Shown here in pieces: positions 52,799-61,797 of a stretch of DNA of 64,000 bases. Under the pieces are notes generated by a model. The model did no database searches and was not told the origin of the DNA. It saw only the letters and a program-made list of their open reading frames with translations. This DNA is from UBA6168 sp039819485. GTDB lineage: Bacteria > Bacteroidota > Bacteroidia > Chitinophagales > Saprospiraceae. Each line of letters starts with the position of its first letter. Position 1 is the stretch's first letter. The position numbers and the translations under genes are program-made. The stretch is from contig JBCBRY010000002.1 of assembly GCA_039819485.1 (NCBI GenBank), positions 1 to 64,000 on the forward strand. Reading direction: 5' to 3'.

Positions 52799-54775
52799 AT
52801 GCGGCCTTTTTTAATCACATATTTATTCCTGTTAATCGCTTGCAGTCTCGCTGCACAAATTACTTTTTTAAAAAAATACCAGATCAATACCGGCCTCCTG
52901 CGGAACGGGCAACAATTGCCCAATGAAAATTATGTGATGGGTTATAATGAAACAGAAGGTTTTGGAAAAGCAGTTATTTTTTTGACGGATAAATTTGGGG
53001 CAATCATTTGGGCACAGTCTATAATATCTGCCAACAGTAGCCAGGTACAAAAAGTAGTCGCTTCGACTGAAAACGAAATTTACGCATTGATAGAGACCGG
53101 AGAAAACCTCACGGTGCAATCGAAATTGATCTTGGTAAAATTTAACGAGCAGGGACAACCACTATGGAGCAGGTTCGTGGGCGACAATTTAAACACCGAC
53201 CAGGATCTTTTCGCCACGTCCGATGGACACATTATCACTTCTCACAACTTGCCACAGGACAATATTCGATGTATTAAATTTAATAAAAACGGGGACATTG
53301 TATGGAGCAAAATTTTCACCAACAACAACATTGGAACAATCACCCAAATAACCGAGGACAACGCCGGGAATTACTGGATACTGGCCCGTGGACAAGACCC
53401 AAATACTTTTAATAATTTCATCACTCATTTAATTAAAATATTACCAACGGGCATTCCGGTCCACGCTAAATCTTTTGATTTTCCAAACCCCGTCAACCTT
53501 TCCATCTTCCCCAATAATGACATGGCTGTTACCGGTTTTGTCCCGGGCGACAACCGGGAATTTATCATGCGGCTTAACCCGGACGGAGCAATTGATTGGG
53601 CCGACCAGTTGGATACGCCGTTCAATATTGCAGGTGCCTATGCGGCCAATGACGGCCATTTAATTTTGACGGGCATCTATAATGGCCCGGGCGTTGTTAG
53701 CCTGATGAAAATGAGTGGCGATGGAGATATAATCTGGGAACGGGGCTACAATGGCGGCGTCACCAATTTCAGGCAGGCGTTTTTGACCACGGACGGCATA
53801 GCTGTATTGGGCAGAACGATCAACAACGGAACCATCGGCGGGCTTTTTTTAAAAACGGACATGGATGGCCGCTCAATGGCTTGTGATTATTTCAATAGCT
53901 GCACTTTGAAAGAACCGATCATTATCGACACGATGCATTTTGACTGGTCAGCCATCGATTTTTCCGTCGAGCCTGGCATAGAGACGGAGTGGCAATCCGC
54001 CAATTTGACCGCTACGGATTTTTGTGCCCCTGCCAACGCCCCCCTGCCTTTTTTTGAAGTGCCGGATACCATTTGCCAGCATACGTGCATCGGGTTCAAT
54101 GAACTGAGCCAAGCCGATGCCACTGCCTGGGAATGGTCTTTTGAAGAAGGCACACCCGGCTCTTCGACTTTCCAGCAGCCCGGAGAAATCTGTTACGACG
54201 AACCCGGGACTTTTGAATTGGTCCATACTGTTTATTTTGCCGGCTGTGCTGATTCATACACTACTGAATTAACGGTTGTGCCTGTCCCGGAAATAAATTT
54301 GGGAAATGACACCACTTTATGTAATGATACATTTTTTGAATTGAATACGGATATTGCCGGAGCCACTGAATATTTCTGGAACGATGGCCAAACGGGCCCT
54401 TCCCGACAGGTAGATATTTCGGGCAATTACCGGGTCGATATAGATTTCTCTTACTGCATTTTGACTGACTCTGTATATGTTGATATTATTTCCTGTAACG
54501 AAAATATTTTTTCTCCGACTGCCTTTAGTCCAAACAACGATGGGATCAATGATTTCTTTGAAATTTTTGTGGTGGATGTGAAAATCATCAAAACACAAAT
54601 TTTCAATCGCTGGGGAGGGTTGGTATTCAATGCTGATTTAATGGAAAAAAATTGGGACGGAAACATCAATGGTGAGCCTGCCGAAGTCGGTACTTATATT
54701 TTTTTGATCAATTATATTGATTTATTTTCGGGAAAGGAAAAAACAAAATCGGGAGAGGTATTTTTAATAAGGTAA
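52799..54775 (+). CDS. Secreted PKD-domain protein with T9SS type B sorting domain
   Basis: A 658-residue exported protein. Signal peptide MRPFLITYLFLLIACSLAAQ. The first 330 residues have repeated blades of the form DNAGNYWILARGQDP and PNNDMAVTGFVPGDNREFIM, which suggest a beta-propeller (delta-60-like). A PKD domain follows (about 415-495, with ATAWEWSFEEGTPGSSTF and CYDEPGTFELVHTVYFAG), then NLGNDTTLCNDTFFELNTDI, another Ig-like domain. The last about 80 residues (SPTAFSPNNDGINDFFEIFV ... QIFNRWGGLVFNA ... EVGTYIFLINYIDLF) are the gliding-motility-associated T9SS type B C-terminal domain, exported by T9SS and kept at the surface. Function unknown; it is convergent with the NSGTG-repeat gene. 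Confidence 0.9.
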   Translation: MRPFLITYLFLLIACSLAAQITFLKKYQINTGLLRNGQQLPNENYVMGYNETEGFGKAVIFLTDKFGAIIWAQSIISANSSQVQKVVASTENEIYALIETGENLTVQSKLILVKFNEQGQPLWSRFVGDNLNTDQDLFATSDGHIITSHNLPQDNIRCIKFNKNGDIVWSKIFTNNNIGTITQITEDNAGNYWILARGQDPNTFNNFITHLIKILPTGIPVHAKSFDFPNPVNLSIFPNNDMAVTGFVPGDNREFIMRLNPDGAIDWADQLDTPFNIAGAYAANDGHLILTGIYNGPGVVSLMKMSGDGDIIWERGYNGGVTNFRQAFLTTDGIAVLGRTINNGTIGGLFLKTDMDGRSMACDYFNSCTLKEPIIIDTMHFDWSAIDFSVEPGIETEWQSANLTATDFCAPANAPLPFFEVPDTICQHTCIGFNELSQADATAWEWSFEEGTPGSSTFQQPGEICYDEPGTFELVHTVYFAGCADSYTTELTVVPVPEINLGNDTTLCNDTFFELNTDIAGATEYFWNDGQTGPSRQVDISGNYRVDIDFSYCILTDSVYVDIISCNENIFSPTAFSPNNDGINDFFEIFVVDVKIIKTQIFNRWGGLVFNADLMEKNWDGNINGEPAEVGTYIFLINYIDLFSGKEKTKSGEVFLIR

Positions 54776-54850
54776 ACATTAGGTAAAGTAGAGTCATCCC
54801 AAACTTCGGGAAAAGACAAATATGAGTTATCCCGAATTTTCGGGAAAGGA

Positions 54851-54883
54851 CAATTGAAGGCGGCATCGAGCCGCCTTCAATTG
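54851..54883. terminator. 14-bp hairpin between convergent genes
   Basis: CAATTGAAGGCGGC (54851-54864) and GCCGCCTTCAATTG (54870-54883) with loop ATCGA. It lies between the PKD gene (+) and the NSGTG-repeat gene (-). The apex GGC-ATCGA-GCC matches the family seen at 2515 and 41724. Confidence 0.65.
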
Positions 54884-54900
54884 TAAAAGAGGATTAACTC

Positions 54901-55842
54901 CTACTTCATCACCTTCGCTTTCCCCGTTCCGGTAGACACTTGGATTTCTACGCCCGAATCGCCAAAATACTTGTACTTGATCAGGGTATCATCCTTGGTT
55001 TCTGTTTTATCAAACGAAAATGGCGCGCTGATCGAACCATGGTCCTTGTCGCATTTCATGATAAGGGTACCTTCAAAACGCTGGCCGTTCATGTCGAGGA
55101 TAGCATCGCCCGTGCCTGAATTGACAGAAAGATCGTTGGAGACTTCTCCGGTAAGGACATACTGTGCAGCACCCGTTCCGGAATTAAAGCTGGCCGTACC
55201 CTCCAGGTGAACGTTGCTGCCCTTCACATTGCCGGTGCCACTGTTGGCCGCCAGTTTTCCCTTTACTTTGTCCACTTTTACATTGCCAGTACCGCTGTTA
55301 GCAACGAGGTCACCAGAAGAGTTTTCGATCATGACGTTGCCGGTGCCACTGTTCATGTCGATGTCACCCTTGCTATCGATGACCCTGACATTTCCTGTAC
55401 CGCTGTTCAATTTAGACGCTCCGTTATAATTCTGGAAAGAAACCATTCCGGTTCCGGTATTGATGTTCGTTTTAGTAGATAAATCGTTTAAGGAGACATC
55501 GCCGGTTCCGGTATTGATGTTCACAAAAATATCATCGGGAATACTCAAGGTATATTTGGAATCGATACTGCCGCGTGTCTTTTTTTTCTTTGTTTTTTCA
55601 ATTACACTTAATTCACCGTTTTTGAATAGCACCTCAACGTTCAGTTTTCCTTCGTCGTAATTGCCCAGTAATTCTGTTTTGCCAGAATTGCTCTTTTGCA
55701 ACTGGATATCGCCAACGGCTATGTCAAATTTTACTTTTTTCACATTGCTAAACGATTCGTCGATCTGCGAAAAGACAGGAGAAGAAAAGGCCAGACAAAT
55801 AACGGCCAAGAGGAAAGTGAAATTAGAAATTAGCTTTTTCAT
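54901..55842 (-). CDS. Secreted NSGTG-repeat beta-helix protein (DUF4097/GIN-like)
   Basis: A 313-residue secreted protein. Signal peptide: FLLAVICLAFSSPVFSQ. After about residue 105 a repeat of 18-22 residues recurs: NINTGTGDVSL, NINTGTGMVSFQ, LNSGTGNVRV, MNSGTGNVMI, ANSGTGNVKV, ANSGTGNVKGS, FNSGTGAAQY, VNSGTGDAIL. Each would be one turn of a right-handed beta-helix, as in DUF4097/putative auto-transporter adhesin head domains of Bacteroidota. The fold would be rigid and extended. It has no membrane helix and no T9SS sorting domain. The role may be adhesion or envelope stress sensing; the family is uncharacterised. It is convergent with the T9SS type B gene. Confidence 0.8.
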   Translation of the reverse strand: MKKLISNFTFLLAVICLAFSSPVFSQIDESFSNVKKVKFDIAVGDIQLQKSNSGKTELLGNYDEGKLNVEVLFKNGELSVIEKTKKKKTRGSIDSKYTLSIPDDIFVNINTGTGDVSLNDLSTKTNINTGTGMVSFQNYNGASKLNSGTGNVRVIDSKGDIDMNSGTGNVMIENSSGDLVANSGTGNVKVDKVKGKLAANSGTGNVKGSNVHLEGTASFNSGTGAAQYVLTGEVSNDLSVNSGTGDAILDMNGQRFEGTLIMKCDKDHGSISAPFSFDKTETKDDTLIKYKYFGDSGVEIQVSTGTGKAKVMK

Positions 55843-56085
55843 TTAAGGTGATTTTGATTGTAAAGAAATAATGATGAAATAAAGGACAACACAAAAGATC
55901 AAATGGTTTGACCGTGCTGCTTTTTTTACCAAAATAATTTTCAATGGCCATGCCACAGCCACAAATCACTGATTGACAGTTTTTTATACTTTTGTTTTTC
56001 TTACAATAAAAACACAGCAGTGTTCGGTTTTGAACATCTGTTGTACGGTTTATCCCTGATTCAACAAAATATTCACAACAAGGCA

Positions 56086-56775
56086 TTACAACCGGTCAAC
56101 GGCATCATTTCCCGACCTGTTTGTTTTGTCGCTCGTTTTATGGTTGTTGGAAAAATGGTAGGCCAGATAAAAAGTTACGCCTGTGCTTCGGGGGTTCCGA
56201 TCATTGCGTGTCTCAAAATCAGCGAAAGGCCGGCGGTTGATAAAACGGCGGGTATTAAAGATATCATGGATATAAATACGTGCATTTAACTTTTTATGCA
56301 AAAAAGATTTTTTGAAAATAATATTTGCTTCATACCTCGCAGCCGCTTCATAAAAAGCATCTTTTTTAGGTGAAATATAACGCCCGGCAAAATCGATACT
56401 TGTCGTTTTATTTATTTTGAAATTATTATTGACCTTCAAGCGGTAGCTGGTTTGTCCAAACATCGAAACATTATCTTCATTGATGAACTCCCGGTAAAAT
56501 ACATTTCCGCTTGGCGAAAAATACCACCAATCAAATAGTTGGCCGGTCCAATTATAGGTCAAACCATATTGCCTCTGTGCGCCATTATTAAATTGTTGAT
56601 AAGTAGTCACCTCTCCGTCCAATAAATAAATACCGTTGATGGCGTCTTTTACATTATTAAAATAAAGGGTGAATTGGTGTTTCTTCAGTAGGTAGCCCAA
56701 TTCATACTTTCCGAAAAACTCCGGCTGTAGGGCAGGGTTTCCGGCAGCATAAAAAATGGTTTTATGAAAAAAAAA
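56086..56775 (-). pseudogene. C-terminal remnant of a TonB-dependent receptor beta-barrel
   Basis: An open frame of 204 residues from ATG 56700, continuing without a stop upstream to 56775. The sequence has the end of a TonB-dependent outer-membrane barrel: AGNPALQPEFFGKYELGYLL (about 56695-56755, the N-x-x-L-x-P-E motif) followed by alternating strands (FTLYFNNVKDAINGIYLLD, YGLTYNWTGQLFDWWYFSPS, IDFAGRYISPKKDAFYEAAA), a late GVTFYLAYHFSN strand and a short tail. The frame is cut by TAA at 56776-56778, preceded by a run of nine A on the plus strand, and the other frames upstream also contain stops. The plug and most of the barrel are missing. It is probably a decayed gene; a frameshift in the homopolymer plus further loss would explain it. 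Confidence 0.7.
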
Positions 56776-57115
56776 TTATCCACCAGGCTTTATTCGAAAT
56801 TAAGAATTTTGAAATAAAGAACAACCTTTATCGGGGCTCCAAATTAGCAGCAAATTTGGAAAAATCGCCTGATTCATTTAAATACTTTCCCGTACGTCCA
56901 TTTTTTAACAAATGCCATAAAAGAAAATAATTCCCCGAATCTCCTGACTTACGGAATGGCTTAGCAGGCACTCGCCGGTGATATAAAGTTGTTAGCGGGA
57001 GCAATGGTTGTTATTCATTCCTTAGAAAAAAACACTCCAAAAGGGACAAGCACAACAGGCATTAAATAATTTGTGCTTATTTTTGAAAAATCTCTAAATT
57101 TTTAATTTCAGTAAA
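56767..57115. other. Region upstream of the receptor remnant, 349 bp
   Basis: AT-rich sequence between the remnant and the next + strand gene. It may contain decayed receptor sequence, but stops occur in every frame. No repeats from the other families were seen. Confidence 0.4.
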
Positions 57116-58018
57116 ATGGCAAGCAAAAGAAAATACGCGATCAATCTAATGTTGTTTTTACCGCTTTTTATTTTTTCTCAAAACAGTCACAGTACCATTG
57201 AATCGGCTTATGAAATTGGCAGCAAAGGGATTTTTAAGTTTAATTTTTCAATTCTGGAAAATGCATCCGTCAACGAAGAAATGCCATGCCTCGGCGGAAA
57301 TTACAAAAATATTTTTTGGATCAAGTGGACAGTAAAAGAACCTGGTAATTTGACGTTTTCCATTTCTCCTTATGATGATACCTGGAGCGATATTGATTTT
57401 GCCATATTTAAAGTCCCTAAAAACAAAGGCTTGAAACAAATGTCAATGATCCGCTGCATGGAATCAGGCATCCAATTCGATGCTGCCGATAAGCTCATAG
57501 AAGAAAGTAAACGCTGCCTTGGAATTATGGGACTGAGCACCGCTGAACCGTCCGACCAATTACATGAACATGCTGGCTGCAGCGATGTATACAACAATTT
57601 TTTGGCACCGCTTAAATGCAGGGCCGGAGATACATTCTACCTGGCAGTATCACAATTTGACGACGCCAACACCAATTATATTTTCGACCTTTGCGGCACA
57701 GCCCAGCTAACCCGGGATTCGGTCTTCTGTGAAGAATACACAAAAAAAGCACGGCGACTGCCAAATAAAAAAATTGTCTCCTTCTCAAATAAAATTTCGG
57801 AAAAGAATCTTTCCGTTTTTATTGAGGGCTTTGATCCACAGGTAATCACGGCCGAAATTAGCAGCTCAGACGGCCTTGCTCAAAAAGCATTTTTCCTCGA
57901 CATTTCTACCAATAGAAAAAGATATAGTTTGCCGATAGAAAATTTTAAAAAAGGCACCTATAAATTGGAGATGAAATTAAATAAACAAAAAGTGGAAGGC
58001 GAGTTCGTCATTAATTAA
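57116..58018 (+). CDS. Secreted hypothetical protein with gliding-motility-type Ig-like domain
   Basis: A 300-residue exported protein. Signal peptide: YAINLMLFLPLFIFSQ. Residues 65-100 (IFWIKWTVKEPGNLTFSISP, then YDDTWSDIDFAIFKV) match the pattern found in many T9SS- and gliding-associated proteins, where a W-x-x-F/W-T strand is followed by G-x-L-x-F-x-I-x-P and D-x-D-F. Several Cys occur (PCLGG, IRCMES, KRCLG, GCSDV, KCRAG, LCGTA, FCEEY), which suggests disulfides. The C-terminus (KRYSLPIENFKKGTYKLEMK to VEGEFVIN) resembles a shortened T9SS type A sorting domain. It is followed after 21 bp by the small conserved gene at 58040 and is probably co-transcribed with it. Confidence 0.7.
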   Translation: MASKRKYAINLMLFLPLFIFSQNSHSTIESAYEIGSKGIFKFNFSILENASVNEEMPCLGGNYKNIFWIKWTVKEPGNLTFSISPYDDTWSDIDFAIFKVPKNKGLKQMSMIRCMESGIQFDAADKLIEESKRCLGIMGLSTAEPSDQLHEHAGCSDVYNNFLAPLKCRAGDTFYLAVSQFDDANTNYIFDLCGTAQLTRDSVFCEEYTKKARRLPNKKIVSFSNKISEKNLSVFIEGFDPQVITAEISSSDGLAQKAFFLDISTNRKRYSLPIENFKKGTYKLEMKLNKQKVEGEFVIN

Positions 58019-58039
58019 TTTTCAATACCTAACACCACC

Positions 58040-58324
58040 ATGACTTTCGAAGAATTCCAATCTTCTTTAAATCAAAATGTACCACCAGCAGGTTGCAGCG
58101 ATTATTTAAAATCTCTCTGGCATGATGGCAGGGGAGATTGGGATGCATCTCATAATATCGCCCAGGATATTCCTACCAAAGAAGGTGACTGGATTCACGC
58201 CTACCTCCATCGAAAGGAAGGCGACCAGTGGAACGCAGGCTATTGGTACCGCCGGGCCGGACGACCGATGCCCGATTATAGCCTCGAAAAGGAATGGGAA
58301 GAAATGGCGAGGTATTTTTTATGA
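58040..58324 (+). CDS. Small conserved W-rich protein, function unknown
   Basis: A 94-residue cytoplasmic protein. The pattern SLWHDGRGDWDASHNIAQDI (about 28-47), then WIHAYLHRKEGDQWNAGYWY (about 54-73), RRAGRPMPDYSLEKEWEEMA is, as far as I remember, conserved in a small family of uncharacterised bacterial proteins. I know no function. The high W/H/D content could give a compact helical fold with metal or nucleotide contacts. It is encoded 21 bp after the secreted protein gene on the same strand. Confidence 0.75.
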   Translation: MTFEEFQSSLNQNVPPAGCSDYLKSLWHDGRGDWDASHNIAQDIPTKEGDWIHAYLHRKEGDQWNAGYWYRRAGRPMPDYSLEKEWEEMARYFL

Positions 58325-58340
58325 TTTTAATTTAATGTAA

Positions 58341-58410
58341 GTTATGCAGGTGATCGAAAAAAAAGAGCGCTAAAAAACAACACTTTCAACTTAGCAAATA
58401 CTTGGTTACT
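58341..58410 (-). mobile_element. MITE-like element, remnant (copy G)
   Basis: A half copy of the family. GTTATGCAGGTGATCGAAAA is like the left end of copy A, followed by GAGCGCTAAAAAACAACACT and TAGCAAATACTTGGTTA, which resemble the GAGTGCTAAAATGACACT and GGCAAATGTTTG parts. The right half and right end are missing. Confidence 0.5.
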
Positions 58411-58527
58411 AAATATTTTTTCACATGCTCGGCGTAGATTATTTTTTGTTGTTTCTGGCCAATTAAATTAATGGAGAAAAAATAACCAATAAAAAAACAG
58501 ATAAATATTTCATGCGCTGATCTATTT

Positions 58528-59037
58528 TTAAAAGTTCACGACCAAGCCCACTCCGTTTGCCGACAGCCCAAAGCGATATTGATTTTTTTGAGAACGAAAA
58601 CCTGTTTCTTCTGAAAAATGATTATTGTAAAGTTTGATTAATTTCGGTTTGCCTGTTTCGGAAATAGAAAATGCGGTAATAGAAACAACAAAACTAACGA
58701 ATGCTGTACCGGCCAACATAATTCCCATTCCAATATTGGAACCATCTTCCCCCGGGCGGTCCTCTCCGTATGGCAAAGACAAAGCAAGTACAGAAGTCAT
58801 AGTCAACCCCAAGGCTACCTGTCCTGTTCGTTTGGCGGCCATATATCGATTTTCGTATGCCTTCCTGGTATCTGGAAACTGATTAAAAAAAGGCTCCAAT
58901 TTTTTAAATTTATAAAACTGTCCTTCGACTAAATATTTTTTGGTGGGTCTGGCAAATATGATCTTATTTTCTTTCTGAGCGATCATGCAGTCAGCAGAAA
59001 GAAAAACCAATAATAGGAGAGCGGATATATTTTTCAT
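58528..59037 (-). CDS. Membrane-associated hypothetical protein
   Basis: A 169-residue protein with a signal peptide or N-terminal helix (ISALLLLVFLSADCMIA). A second hydrophobic segment lies at about 74-90 (VALGLTMTSVLALSLPYG) and a third at about 103-123 (IGMGIMLAGTAFVSFVVSIT), separated by an acidic loop (GEDRPGEDGSN). The C-terminal 40 residues are basic and end in LSANGVGLVVNF, a pattern like the last strand of an outer-membrane protein, but there is no full barrel. I do not recognise the family. It is a single gene between the repeat remnant and the ThuA-like gene. Confidence 0.55.
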   Translation of the reverse strand: MKNISALLLLVFLSADCMIAQKENKIIFARPTKKYLVEGQFYKFKKLEPFFNQFPDTRKAYENRYMAAKRTGQVALGLTMTSVLALSLPYGEDRPGEDGSNIGMGIMLAGTAFVSFVVSITAFSISETGKPKLIKLYNNHFSEETGFRSQKNQYRFGLSANGVGLVVNF

Positions 59038-59126
59038 ATTTCAAACATACCGCCTATAATTATTTATTTTTTCAGAAATAGCTATAAGGAAATTTTCAAT
59101 AGATGACTGGGCAATTTTTATAGAAA

Positions 59127-59951
59127 TTAATTTTTTTGATAAACGGGACGGAGCCAATTTTCCATCGGCTCATATTTGCTTCCGCTGGCCCAGCGGAATC
59201 CATTTAATAATAATTTTTGGGGTATCGGCTCGTCAAACTCGTTGGGATCGTGCCCGATCGTAATGCAGAAAATGCGCCCCTTGCCGTGGTATTTTTTCCA
59301 GATGACCGGCACTACTGCGCCTTCAATCCAGTTGTCGTGCTCCCCGTTGAAGGTAGTAGTTGCCAATACTTTTACATTTGGATCGATGTGCATATAATAT
59401 TGCTCAGTATGGGTTTCAAAATCAGGGACACCACGGGTAATGGGGTCGTCAGGATCAATTATATTTACGATGTGGTCGACCTGCCCGCCGGGATGCTTGA
59501 CAAATTGCCCTCCGGTCATGTACTGATATTCGGTATGGTTACGGAATGCATCGCAAAAACCACCGTGACTTCCGGCAAAGCCTGCCCCGTTTTTTACGGC
59601 TTTTTCCAATCCTTTAAATTCGTCTGGGCTGAGTTTACCCAAAGTCACCGACTGGATGATCAGGTCCATCTCCGCCATCAAAGTTTCATTTTTATAAATA
59701 CCAAGTGAATCGGATACCGTCACTTGTGCTCCTGCCTCCATCAACCATTTATTGACTTTTTGAGCGTAGAGATCCGGTTTGTGGCCATCCCAGCCTCCAT
59801 GCACGATGAGGACTTTCTTATTTTTTAAAGCTGGCAGTTCCGCCCAATCAGGTGTTGATTGTGCGGGAATGTTGCTACTTGCCTCCTGGCAAGACATAAA
59901 CGAAAACAACAGTAAACTGAATTGAAAAAAGGAGTAGTAGGATGATCTCAT
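59127..59951 (-). CDS. ThuA-domain lipoprotein (trehalose-utilisation-type)
   Basis: A 274-residue predicted lipoprotein. The signal ends FSLLLFSFMSCQE, with Cys as the lipid site (a variant lipobox, F-M-S-C). The rest is a ThuA domain, a class I glutamine-amidotransferase-like flavodoxin fold: KKVLIVHGGWDGHKPDLYAQ, MDLIIQSVTLGKL, KNGAGFAGSHGGFCDAF (the nucleophile-elbow region), and IFCITIGHDPNEFD. Members are linked to sugar metabolism (3-keto-sugar processing) but the chemistry is unclear. I chose ATG 59951 because it starts the lipoprotein signal; the frame extends to 60230 without other family similarity. The upstream gene is a UDG on the same strand, with a gap of about 140 bp. Confidence 0.85.
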   Translation of the reverse strand: MRSSYYSFFQFSLLLFSFMSCQEASSNIPAQSTPDWAELPALKNKKVLIVHGGWDGHKPDLYAQKVNKWLMEAGAQVTVSDSLGIYKNETLMAEMDLIIQSVTLGKLSPDEFKGLEKAVKNGAGFAGSHGGFCDAFRNHTEYQYMTGGQFVKHPGGQVDHIVNIIDPDDPITRGVPDFETHTEQYYMHIDPNVKVLATTTFNGEHDNWIEGAVVPVIWKKYHGKGRIFCITIGHDPNEFDEPIPQKLLLNGFRWASGSKYEPMENWLRPVYQKN

Positions 59952-60091
59952 TGTATTGTTCTTAAAAGGTTTTATGAAAAGCATTATAGCTGGCAAAATA
60001 TAAAAGAAATGGCTTTCAAGCAATCTATGCGAGGCCGAGGGAGGATAAGCCCCTTGGCTTTCTGCGCTTTTAGTAAACCGCAAATTGTCGC

Positions 60092-60661
60092 TCATCCCAA
60101 AATCCCGGCAACTTTCGCCTTTAAAAAAGGCAAGACCTCGTCCGCAAACCACGGATTTTTCCTTTCCCAGATCTGGTTGCGGGGAGAAGGATGCGGCATG
60201 GGTAAATACCTGGGGGTATATGCTTCCCAATTCCTAACAGTTTCGGTAAGGTTCTTTTTCCTGTTTTCTCCTAAATATCTTTTCTGTGCATATTGCCCAA
60301 ACAACAAGGTCAGCTGAACGGCCGGCATTAAACCCAATAGTGTTTCGTGCCACTTCGGGGCACATTCGGGCCGGGGTGGCAGATCGCCTGACTTGCCCGT
60401 CCCGGGATAACAAAAGCCCATCGGAAGGATGGAAAAAATCGCAGGGTTATAAAAGGTGGCCTCATCCACTCCCATCCATTTCCGTAGCCGCTTACCGCTT
60501 GCATCATCCCAGGGAACACCCGATTCGTGAACCTTCCGGCCAGGGGCCTGCCCGATGATGACGATTCTGGACTGTGGATGTACCGTAAAAACGGGACGAC
60601 AGCCGTGGGGTAAAAAGTCAGCACATATTTTACACTGTTTTGCCTGCTCGATGAGTCCCAT
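60092..60661 (-). CDS. Uracil-DNA glycosylase superfamily protein (family 4/5-like, Fe-S)
   Basis: A 189-residue DNA repair glycosylase that removes uracil from DNA. Motif 1 is IIGQAPGRKVHESGVPWDDA (about 35-53; the usual GEAPG-type) and motif 2 is PMPHPSPRNQIW (about 154-165; the HPSPxN type). A 4Fe-4S cluster is likely: CKIC at 10-13 and a later Cys pair, FCYPGTG...RPEC, 15 residues apart, which match the family 4/5 spacing. The length is normal. The start fits the conserved CKIC motif. It lies between the ThuA lipoprotein and a 314-bp gap. Catalytic residue identity would need alignment. Confidence 0.87.
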   Translation of the reverse strand: MGLIEQAKQCKICADFLPHGCRPVFTVHPQSRIVIIGQAPGRKVHESGVPWDDASGKRLRKWMGVDEATFYNPAIFSILPMGFCYPGTGKSGDLPPRPECAPKWHETLLGLMPAVQLTLLFGQYAQKRYLGENRKKNLTETVRNWEAYTPRYLPMPHPSPRNQIWERKNPWFADEVLPFLKAKVAGILG

Positions 60662-60975
60662 ATTTTAGCTTTTTTGAATTAATATTTGTACAAATTTGTA
60701 TGATTATCCAAAGATTAACCCTCACTGCACCGAAAGATCAATTAACCGCTGATAATCAATATTTTATGTCAAAAAACCGATCAGTACTTTGCTGACCTCT
60801 GTTTTCAAAAGTCAAAAATCCATGAACGCAGATAGATCGAGCGATTTCCAATGTTAAGTTTTTCAAACTTTCTTTGAAAAAACGAAGTGAACAGATATTT
60901 TTGCGTAAACCGAATGTGAATCACATGTAAACTAATCGTTATACGACAGGGGTAAGCACTTCCAAACAATAAAAA
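60662..60975. other. Intergenic region, 314 bp
   Basis: It separates divergent genes (UDG on -, small charged protein on +). AT-rich, no repeat from the families in this window, no RNA gene and no credible reading frame seen. Promoters for both genes should lie here. Confidence 0.4.
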
Positions 60976-61170
60976 ATGAGCAAAAAAACTAAATACTACG
61001 AGATAAAGCCCAACGACGAAGAGTCGACCATTTATGGCTCGTTTCACAAGTCTGACATCAAAAGAATGGCCAATGCCCTGACGTCAGACCTGGAAGACGA
61101 GAAAAAAAGTCCTGAAAAAAAGGCCAAACAGTCCTTGCTGAAACGTCTAAAAAAATTAATTGAAGATTGA
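60976..61170 (+). CDS. Small charged protein, hypothetical
   Basis: A 64-residue soluble protein, rich in Lys and Glu/Asp (SKKTKYYEIKPNDEE, then DLEDEKKSPEKKAKQSLLKR). The second half is probably a single helix. No motif, signal or membrane helix. The start has good spacing from upstream A-rich sequence (CAATAAAAA). Function unknown. Codon use is similar to neighbours and no longer frame competes. Confidence 0.55.
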   Translation: MSKKTKYYEIKPNDEESTIYGSFHKSDIKRMANALTSDLEDEKKSPEKKAKQSLLKRLKKLIED

Positions 61171-61220
61171 TTCTACAGCTTTCCCTCCTCTCCTACCATC
61201 CAAAAGATTTTCAAAACCAA

Positions 61221-61580
61221 TTATTTTTTCTTCTTTGTAGTCGGCTTTGGTTTAAGTGAAGTAACGTAATCATAGCTCTTTGCCAGGTATGGGCTCAATT
61301 CTTCGGTATTCTCTAAGAGGTCGTCCGGCACGGTCACATATTCCCGCATCACGGCTCCATAAGACGCTAATAAGGTCGTTCCGTATTTTTCCAGAAAAGC
61401 CTGGCGGTCTTCCTTCGAAAGACGAATACCCAGCTTTGCATCGGTCGAAAAAACAGTGAACATATGTCCGTTCACAGAAGTGTACAGCATGTTTTTTCCC
61501 TTTCTTTCTATTTGTGAATGGGTGGCCAAAAGCCGGTCATACGCCGCTATTTGTTCAGGAGAAATGGGTTTCTTTTTCAT
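61221..61580 (-). CDS. Small TfoX-N-like/MmcQ-like protein
   Basis: A 119-residue protein with a core like the TfoX N-terminal domain: MLYTSVNGHMFTVFSTDAKL (about 33-52), then GIRLSKEDRQAFLEKY, TLLASYGAVMREYVTVPDDL and SPYLAKSYDYVTSLKPKPTT. Related small proteins are common but have no known function; the fold is an alpha-beta sandwich seen in YjbR/TfoX/DUF1801 groups. The tail is Lys-rich (TTKKKK). I chose ATG 61580 (MKKKPISPEQ); the frame open to 61793 has unlike composition. It is a single gene with a gap of 217 bp to the LytTR gene. Confidence 0.65.
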   Translation of the reverse strand: MKKKPISPEQIAAYDRLLATHSQIERKGKNMLYTSVNGHMFTVFSTDAKLGIRLSKEDRQAFLEKYGTTLLASYGAVMREYVTVPDDLLENTEELSPYLAKSYDYVTSLKPKPTTKKKK

Positions 61581-61797
61581 GATAAACAGAATGTGGTCTG
61601 GAAAATATAAATGAGATACCACAGAGCTTTTACCGAAAAGCATCAGCAGTACCAATTTTATCCGAAATTGCCCGAGCCGCTCCCCAAAACAAGGCTCCTC
61701 TCCCTTATCCCCCTTCCTGCGAAGCTCGCAGAGCCGACCGCGCCTTGTCCCGAACTCGTTTTGGGCGCCCGTCAGGCAAAAGTTATTTTGCATCGAC

